DNA of 64,000 bases from Benincasa hispida. Lineage: Eukaryota > Streptophyta > Magnoliopsida > Cucurbitales > Cucurbitaceae. Positions 58,006-64,000 of the stretch are shown piece after piece. Position 1 is the stretch's first letter; every line of letters begins with the position of its first letter. Both the position numbers and the translations under genes were made by a program. The stretch is taken from the NCBI RefSeq assembly GCF_009727055.1, contig NC_052354.1, forward strand, positions 38,690,800-38,754,799, read 5' to 3'. Below the pieces are notes generated by a model that did not search any database, had not been told where the DNA came from, and saw only the letters and a list, made by a program, of their open reading frames with translations.

Positions 58006-58018
58006 GGCTCTGATACCA
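58006..58018 (-). other. Primer-binding site of copia F
   Basis: On the minus strand TGGTATCAGAGCC, a perfect copia-type tRNA-Met primer-binding site adjoining the LTR. Confidence 0.9.
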
Positions 58019-58172
58019 TGTTACGATGTATTCAATCAAACGTACAATTTCCACATACATGAGAGTATGGGGGGTTTAAATACAGAATCTACAAATTATA
58101 ATTAGGACCTAAAGACTTTCTCTAACTCAATTGATTGACCATAAAATACGTTGACTATAATATACATTCACA
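58019..58172 (-). mobile_element. 5' LTR of copia F
   Basis: The plus-strand left end TGTTACGATG adjoins the primer-binding site. On the minus strand the LTR would start TGTGAATGTATATTATAG near 58172. About 154 bp is short for a copia LTR, so the outer edge may be further right. Confidence 0.5.
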
Positions 58173-58513
58173 TAATACATTCATTCAATGTGTAACCACC
58201 TACACAAAAACAATAAATTGATATCTAAATTCGAAGAGTCGTGTCCCGAAGATTGAAGGGTATCACATTTTTATCCATTGATCATATTCATATAAGAGTG
58301 GATACGTTGTCAATATGTATAACCACTTGCACCCAATGAATTGTGACTCGTCGATATAAGATTGCACTTCTATTGTTCTAATATCACTCAATAGACACTA
58401 AATGAAAAGTCATACACTAAAGATGGAAGGGCAAAATAGTTATTTACTAAATTTGTAGGGGAAAGGAATGTAAAAATTTTCCTACTTCCCCTTTTGATAT
58501 AATATTGATTATA
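58173..58513. other. Spacer upstream of gene copy 2
   Basis: No coding signal. The wording around GTCAATATGTATAACCACTT and GACTCGTCGATATAAG looks like a repeat, but I cannot assign it. Homology with copy 1 begins only at about 58514. Confidence 0.4.
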
Positions 58514-58541
58514 TTCAAAATTAAGAGTCAAACTTTGTATC

Positions 58542-58549
58542 TATATAAA
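58542..58549 (+). promoter_or_regulatory. TATA box of mandelonitrile-lyase-like copy 2
   Basis: TATATAAA in the same CTATATAAAT context as copy 1, 78 bp before the ATG. Copy 2 has about 33 bp more leader than copy 1. Confidence 0.7.
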
Positions 58550-58627
58550 TGTATATACCAATACAGTTTCATAAACTGGAGGGAACAAACTTGTATCCCC
58601 ACATTCAGCTTTTGAAAAGTGAAAACC

Positions 58628-61477
58628 ATGGAGCATTCTAGGAGCACCATTCTCATACTCAGCCTGATGATATCTATATTTCACTTGGGACTTCTCTCCT
58701 CACATGCTATTCCCAACCAAGGTAAAATTAATTTGCCTCTCAAATTACAAACTATTTGTCTCTTAATTAATAGATTCTTGTTGGTCTGATATATATATAA
58801 TTTTTAAGATGTTGGCTACATGAAGTTTGTACACAGTGCTACCGATTTACCAGCAAAAGAAGAATATGACTACATAATTATAGGCGGAGGAACGGCAGGC
58901 TGCCCATTATCTTCAACGTTATCATCAAAATTCTCAGTCCTCCTTTTGGAAAGAGGTAGTGACCCCAACAAGTATCCTTCTGTGTTGAATGAACAAGGTC
59001 TATTGAATGCTTTTGCCGCTGAAGATGATGGCAAAAATCCCTTCCAACACTTCATCTCTGAGGATGGTGTAGAAAACATAAGAGGGCGGGTCCTTGGTGG
59101 CGGAAGCATGGTTAATGTTGGCTTTTACTCGCGTGGACATCAACAGTTCTTTGAAACTGCAGGTGTTGATTGGGACATGGAATTGGTGGAGAAGGCTTAT
59201 CAATGGGTTGAAGAGACTGTGGTATCTCAACCAATTTTGAATGCTTGGCAATCTGCTTTTAGAAGTGCGTCATTGGATGCTGGTGTTGTCCCTGATAATG
59301 GGTTTGATCTCAGGCATCGTGTGGGAACTAAAATTGGAGGCTCTATCTTTGACAACAAAGGAAACAGACATGGAGCTGTGGAGCTTCTCAATAAGGCTAA
59401 TCCCACAAACATTAAAGTTGGAATTGAAGCCACAGTCCAAAGAATCCTCTTCTCAGGTTAGTCCTCGTAAATATTCAATTTAAATTACATTTTGTATGGA
59501 TCGATCTGCTTAGAAATGTTTTCAAATTCCAAGATTTTAAAAGATGAAGATGATTTCAGATTCTTACGTTTGAAATGAAACTTATTTAAAATTATTTTCT
59601 ATTGTTATTATTTTGTTTGGATGCTCATGAATACAGTACTGAATTTTCATTCTGAACTCATATAGGCTTATCTGCACGTGGAGTTTTGTATTCTGATTCA
59701 AAAGGGAAGTTACATAGAGCATTCATTCGCAAGGAAGGTGAGATAATTGTAAGTGCAGGAGCCGTTGGAAGCCCTCAACTTCTCCTTCTAAGTGGGGTTG
59801 GCCCAAAATCTCATCTTTCATCCTTAAAACTACCTGTCGTCCTCCACCAACCGTATGTCGGTGAATTCATGTCGGACAATCCCCGTTTTGGGACAAACAT
59901 CATCCTTCCATTCCAATTGGTTCCTTCCTCTGTAAAAGTTGTTGGAATTTTACAAGACAATATCTATATACAATCATTTGCTAGCCCTTCACCATTTTTT
60001 GCTCCACCATCTTTCAGTCTTCTTCCTCCTCAATTCAATTCCATTGTCCCCAGCTTAGCCATGTTTGTTGGAAAATTCTCGGAGGTTCATTCTGAAGGCT
60101 CACTCCGATTGAATTCCTCCACTAATGTGAAGAAGAGTCCCATTGTTCGATTCAATTATTATTCACATCCTGATGATCTTGCTCGATGTGTTAAAGGAGT
60201 AAGAAAAATGGGAGATTTGCTTAAAACCCAAACCATGGAAAAGATTAAGACCCATGATTTGGAGGGTAATAAAGGATTTCAGTTTTTGGGGCTTCCTTTG
60301 CCGGAAAATTTGTCTAATGATAGCTCCGTTGAAGAATATTGTCAAAAAACGGTGACTACTTATTGGCATTATCATGGAGGATGTTTGGTCGGAAAAGTTG
60401 TAGACGGTAATTATAAAGTCATCGGAATAGAAAATTTGCGTGTTGTTGATGGCTCAACTTTCTGTGATTCACCGGGAACTAATCCTATGGCCACCCTCAT
60501 GATGCTTGGCCGGTAAGTTCTTACATTTTACATATAGTAGTTTCTGTTTTCAAATCATTTTGGTTATAAATTGCTAGTTTAATCCTGGTTGAGTAGATTA
60601 TGTATTTATTTATTTATTTATTTTAATTTGAAAGGTGTCTAATAAATTTTATCTTGTCTTTGACTAATTAACTCTAAAAGTTTACAAATGTACGATGTAA
60701 AGTCTAAGATTATTATTTTTTTAAAAAATGTCTAGTAGGTAAGAAACCTATTAAACGAATTTATAATTATAGACCTTTATTCATTAGACACATTTGAAAT
60801 TCGTAAACTTATTAGATTTAAAAAAAGAAAAATGTAGACCACTTCTTGAAAATCATTTGGTTTTTTAAAATTATGATGGTTTTTCTACTACTTCTTTATG
60901 CTGGTTTTCATTTTTTTTTTGTAACTAAACATTTGGTTTATCAACATTTAAAAAAAAAAAATTAGTTTCAAAACTTGTTTGATTTTTAAAAGCACCCCTA
61001 AAAAAATAGATAAAAAAAAATTAATAGATGAAAATAGTTTGTAAATTTAATTTTTAAAAATTAAAAATTAAGAAATATTACATTAGGTCCTATTAAAAAA
61101 TAAACTCAGACTTATATAATATTCATAATTATACAAATTCGAGGACTAAACTTATAATTTAACATAAAACTTTCCCTTCGATATGCGTTGACTTTCTAAA
61201 TTGATTTTTTAATCCTCAAAACCCATTTAGGACTTGGAACTAATTTAGAAAAGGAAAAGCTATTAACAAAGGCTTGGAGTTTTCTTTTAAAATAATAATA
61301 ACAACAACAGTCAACAACATATATTATTTTCTTATAAACATAGCTGATGTTAAGGACTAGCTGTACTTGTGATTTTATTTCAATATTCTCTTTTATTTCT
61401 ATGAACTAAAAATTTCAAAATAATTTTGCAGATATGTTGGCCTTAAGGTACTGCAACAAAGATCGAGTGTCAACTAA
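58628..61477 (+). CDS. (R)-mandelonitrile lyase-like FAD-dependent oxidoreductase, copy 2 (intact)
   Basis: Exons 58628-58721, 58809-59456, 59666-60512 and 61432-61477 (94, 648, 847, 46 nt; GT-AG introns) join to 544 codons without a stop. Residues ~10-22 are a hydrophobic signal-peptide core, so entry to the secretory pathway is likely. GGGTAG at 57-62 binds FAD and Glu79 should bind its ribose. GMC signature 1 RVLGGGSMVNVGFY is at 125-138, and GMC signature 2 SAGAVGSPQLLLLSGVG at 277-293. WHYHGG is at 481-486 with the conserved His484. GTNPM has Asn520 where Prunus hydroxynitrile lyases have the second catalytic His. Size and four-exon layout fit the mandelonitrile-lyase-like family. The Asn is as in oxidase-type relatives, so cleavage of mandelonitrile to benzaldehyde and cyanide is possible by annotation but not shown. 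It is the more likely functional member of the pair. Confidence 0.93.
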
Positions 61478-61725
61478 GAGAGGCCAATTATTGCTTTACA
61501 TTCTTGTTCGTCGGGGTGTATGTATCTTTTTTCTTTTTTAATTTTAAAACTATATGTGTTTTATGATAATTGTTATTTATTTTTCGTTTTTCATATTTTC
61601 AGTTTTGGTTTTTTTTTTTTTTTTTTTTTTAAATTTCCACTTTTTAGGTTCTCTAACAAGTAACAACATGAATAAACTTATAGTTTTATCAATTTTTACT
61701 CATAAAACAGGGCTGGCTTCAAAAC
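61478..61725 (+). other. 3' untranslated/flanking region of copy 2
   Basis: Alignable with 27054-27320. It contains a T-run near 61609-61630 that is absent from copy 1. Homology fades after CTCATAAAACAGGGC (about 61707). Confidence 0.6.
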
Positions 61726-62268
61726 GTAAAACTCATTATCAGCTAATATCGTCGCCTGCAAAAGAAACTAACAAATAATTTGAATTTAGGGATGTTCCTA
61801 CGATGAAAACCATGTAAAACACTCCCAATATGATCTCATTTTCTGCTACAATTACCAAGTGAGTGATAATCTAACATAAACAATTACACAAATTTCCAAT
61901 TAACAGAAATGTTTGCGTCTAAATAAGATTAGTGGCATATCCAGAATTTCATGTTTGGGATATAAATTTATACAAAATTAAATGTTTAGCTTATGGACAT
62001 TTAGATTTTTTTTTTCTATACATAGTTTGCGGATTTAAAAAAAAAAAAAAGTTTAATAGGTTCATAAATTATCCATTTTTGGTTTTAATATATTCTTAAA
62101 ATAGAAATTTGCATCTAATACATCTCTTACATATTAAAAGTTTTATATTATACATTAAATTTAACTTTGTCTCTAATGGATACTATTGAATATCTTTTTA
62201 AAATTGATGTATTGACTGTACAATTTGAAAATTTAAGGTTTGCTTAATTTTTTGTTTGGTAAAATGAT
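61726..62268. other. AT-rich spacer
   Basis: No coding signal on either strand. Confidence 0.5.
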
Positions 62269-62450
62269 CACTAGAAGAAATATGTCCTTTGACGTCAGTT
62301 GAACAAAAAAGAAACATGGATGTACAATGTTGGTTGCAAAAAAAAAAAGATATTTAATGTCGGTTTTAAGCCAACAATATAGATATATTTAATGAAGGTA
62401 CAATGTCGGATTTAAATCGATATTATAGCTAGACCCTATTTTAACTTCCT
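62269..62450 (+). mobile_element. CACTA (En/Spm-type) transposon terminus
   Basis: It begins CACTAGAAGAAATATGTCC, close to the CACTACAAGAAA terminus of plant CACTA elements, followed by subterminal repeats of the ATGTCGGTTTTAA type (near 62359 and 62405) and a TGTTGGTT variant. The other end is not in the window. The CT-rich stretch that follows (62451-62690) may be element interior. Confidence 0.6.
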
Positions 62451-62935
62451 ATCTCAGTGAAACCCTCTTTCATATCTCAATATATTTTCTTCTCTCTCAC
62501 AAAGTCTCATCGCCAAGCTTCCACCATAACTCTCTCCTCTAGATCCATCGATCTCGTTGTCGCTCCGTCGATCTCGCTGCAGTTCCATAGATCTCATTGT
62601 CTTCTCCACATTGATCTACCAATTCCATCACTCTCGCCACCAGATGTCACACACCATCCTCTAGATTACCCCTTCTAACCCACAGTAAGATGTGAAGACG
62701 ACAGATACCATACCCCTTAATGGCACCTATTCTCTAACTTTCTTCTAGTTGTCATGGAAATCCACACCATGTACCAATAAGTAAAACACCAACTACTAAA
62801 CTACAAAAACATTTTTAACAACATTAAATTACTACTGCAAAGGTACATAGTTAAATACAACCCAAACCATACTGCAAAGTTTTACACATCCTGACCCGAT
62901 CCCAAGTATTACTTCTATATGTTATCATACTACAT
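62451..62935. other. Spacer, CT-rich then AT-rich
   Basis: The first part repeats GATCTC/CATCGATCTCG-like phrases. The 73-codon Ser/His-rich frame at 62457-62678 comes from this bias and has no domain. Confidence 0.45.
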
Positions 62936-64000
62936 TGATAGCTCTAAAATAGAGCTAGTTTTCTATCCCTAATTCCATTAATTTTGTACAATTCTTATAC
63001 ATAAAATATTTATTTTATAGTAAAAATCATCTCGAAGGCCAATAGAGTCACATAGAAGAAAAGTACCCCAAATTGATGTTAAAATGAAGCCTATAAGCAT
63101 CAAAATCAAATAAGCCACTATAATTAAAAAAATACGACTCAAATGAAGCATCTGGAAGTAGGACTGGTGTCATAGCCCCAGCTCAACGCTTGAAGGGAGT
63201 AGCTTGAAAAAAGGACAGCGTTGCAACACTACCTTGAGGTGTTGCAGTGCTATATAGAATGATGGGAAAAGAAAAAAAAATTGTGTTGCAACGCTATCCT
63301 GCCCCAACTATGCTCCAACATTCGAGGTCTGATTTCGACAAAAGAGTTACAATACTCTCCTCAACATTGCAATGGCGCGACCTCAATATAAAAGCCAAAT
63401 TTCAATTTTTCACGAGGGGAGACCAAATTTCAGAAAACCTAGAGAATTTATGTCCAAATTTCATCATTCTTTCCATACTTTTTGTATTTTTTTTATTCTT
63501 TCCTTGTAATTTCATTGGATTAATAGAAGAATTCAACATTATGCAAGGCTAGGTAAGTCCTATTTCTTGGAAATTTTTTACAGTTAGGGTTGTTCTCTTA
63601 GAATTCTGGGTATATTTTCTAATAAATTTTTGGCAATTCTTGGATTGATTCTTGCGCTAAAATAAATATTAAATAAAATTAATTTTGATTAATTGATAAA
63701 TATCGGAACTCTAATTTCTTGTTATTATTTCTACCTAGGCTACTTTGCATAATAGTAGATTAGGTTACAAAAATTAGGTTTTCTTCCTGCATTGAATGAA
63801 GAGCTTTTCTGAGTTCTTGCACAATTTAAATAGTTTAAGAATCAACAAATTAATCGGTCTTTAAGAAAAAAACCTTTTCCATCTTAAGAACGTCACAAAC
63901 AAAGAACTTTGAATTTAAAAACAAACTAAAGATAAGAACATGAAATTGTTGTCAATGAATTGTTTGTTTTTGTTGACTAGTTTAGGAATTACTTGGAAAA
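62936..64000 (+). mobile_element. Gypsy-type LTR, running off the window
   Basis: It starts TGATAGCTCTAAAATAGAGC (62936), a start known from Tat/Athila-type plant LTRs. Inside are TTGCAACGCTATCCTG-type phrases, a TATA-like CAATATAAAAGCC (63384) and a transcript-like region with GGTTTTCTTCCTGCATTGAA and GAAGAGCTTTTCTGAGTTC (63780-63820) that is usual toward the 3' part of such LTRs. No LTR end is seen before 64000. The frame at 63247-63552 is LTR sequence. Confidence 0.55.

Larger units (their letters stand above)
52250..58172 (-). mobile_element. Copia F (minus strand), 5' LTR to reverse transcriptase, with nested gypsy-type solo LTR
   Basis: Leftward: short LTR (58172-58019), primer-binding site (58018-58006), gag, zinc knuckle, protease, integrase, and a reverse transcriptase that is split by the solo LTR 52855-54909 and truncated near 52250. 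RNase H and the 3' LTR are lost. Coding parts show many stops. Confidence 0.8.

Noticed and set aside
1..64000. A novel multi-gene system in the accessory region
   Set aside because: Apart from the duplicated lyase-like gene, all recognisable coding sequence belongs to retrotransposons. No clustered host genes or unexplained conserved ORFs were found.

Overview
This is a plant nuclear window, very probably from an eudicot: AT-rich, GT-AG introns, FAD-dependent (R)-mandelonitrile-lyase-like genes of the rosid type, and dense LTR retrotransposons. The style of the repeats suggests Cucurbitaceae, but that is recollection, not a search result. Only two host genes can be supported. Almost everything else is transposable element, mostly Ty1/copia, nested several layers deep.

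Layout. 1-1265: a minus-strand LTR fragment and a minus-strand Ty3/gypsy gag-protease remnant. 1275-5634: a decayed copia element split by a solo LTR of its own family (2241-4001, duplication ATTGC). 5635-18645: a Sire-like copia element (integrase, reverse transcriptase, end of RNase H, envelope-like ORF, 3' LTR) split by a gypsy-type LTR structure (6970-10057, duplication AGTAA, with an inverted copy inside) and by a 5'-truncated copia with its 3' LTR (10690-14930). 18646-23970: AT-rich spacer with microsatellites, a SINE scrap and a possible LTR scrap. 23974-27320: host gene copy 1. 28505-29390: degenerate repeat. 30241-32840: tail of another copia with a nested solo LTR. 32841-49127: a minus-strand copia whose RNase H holds a solo LTR (33071-34885, duplication CATGA) and whose gag zinc knuckle holds a two-LTR copia (38066-48025). 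49128-52250: spacer with LTR-like and SINE pieces. 52250-58172: a minus-strand copia holding a gypsy-type solo LTR (52855-54909, duplication ATGAG). 58514-61725: host gene copy 2. 61726-64000: spacer, a CACTA end, and a gypsy-type LTR leaving the window.

The two host genes are a direct duplication of one four-exon unit, with first codons 34.6 kb apart. Copy 2 is intact (544 codons). Copy 1 is one base shorter in exon 1, which breaks the frame across intron 1. The large third exons share a 463-bp identical tract although exon 2 differs at roughly 7-8% of sites, which points to gene conversion. Both carry Asn where Prunus hydroxynitrile lyases have the second catalytic His, so cyanohydrin cleavage should not be assumed.

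I found no CRISPR array, rRNA, convincing tRNA gene or bacterial-type operon. The most informative material is the nesting, where removing an insert plus one target duplication rejoins the host element's reading frame, the inverted LTR at 6970-10057, the ACGATCGT-like motif cluster at 40490-40910, and the gene-conversion pattern.
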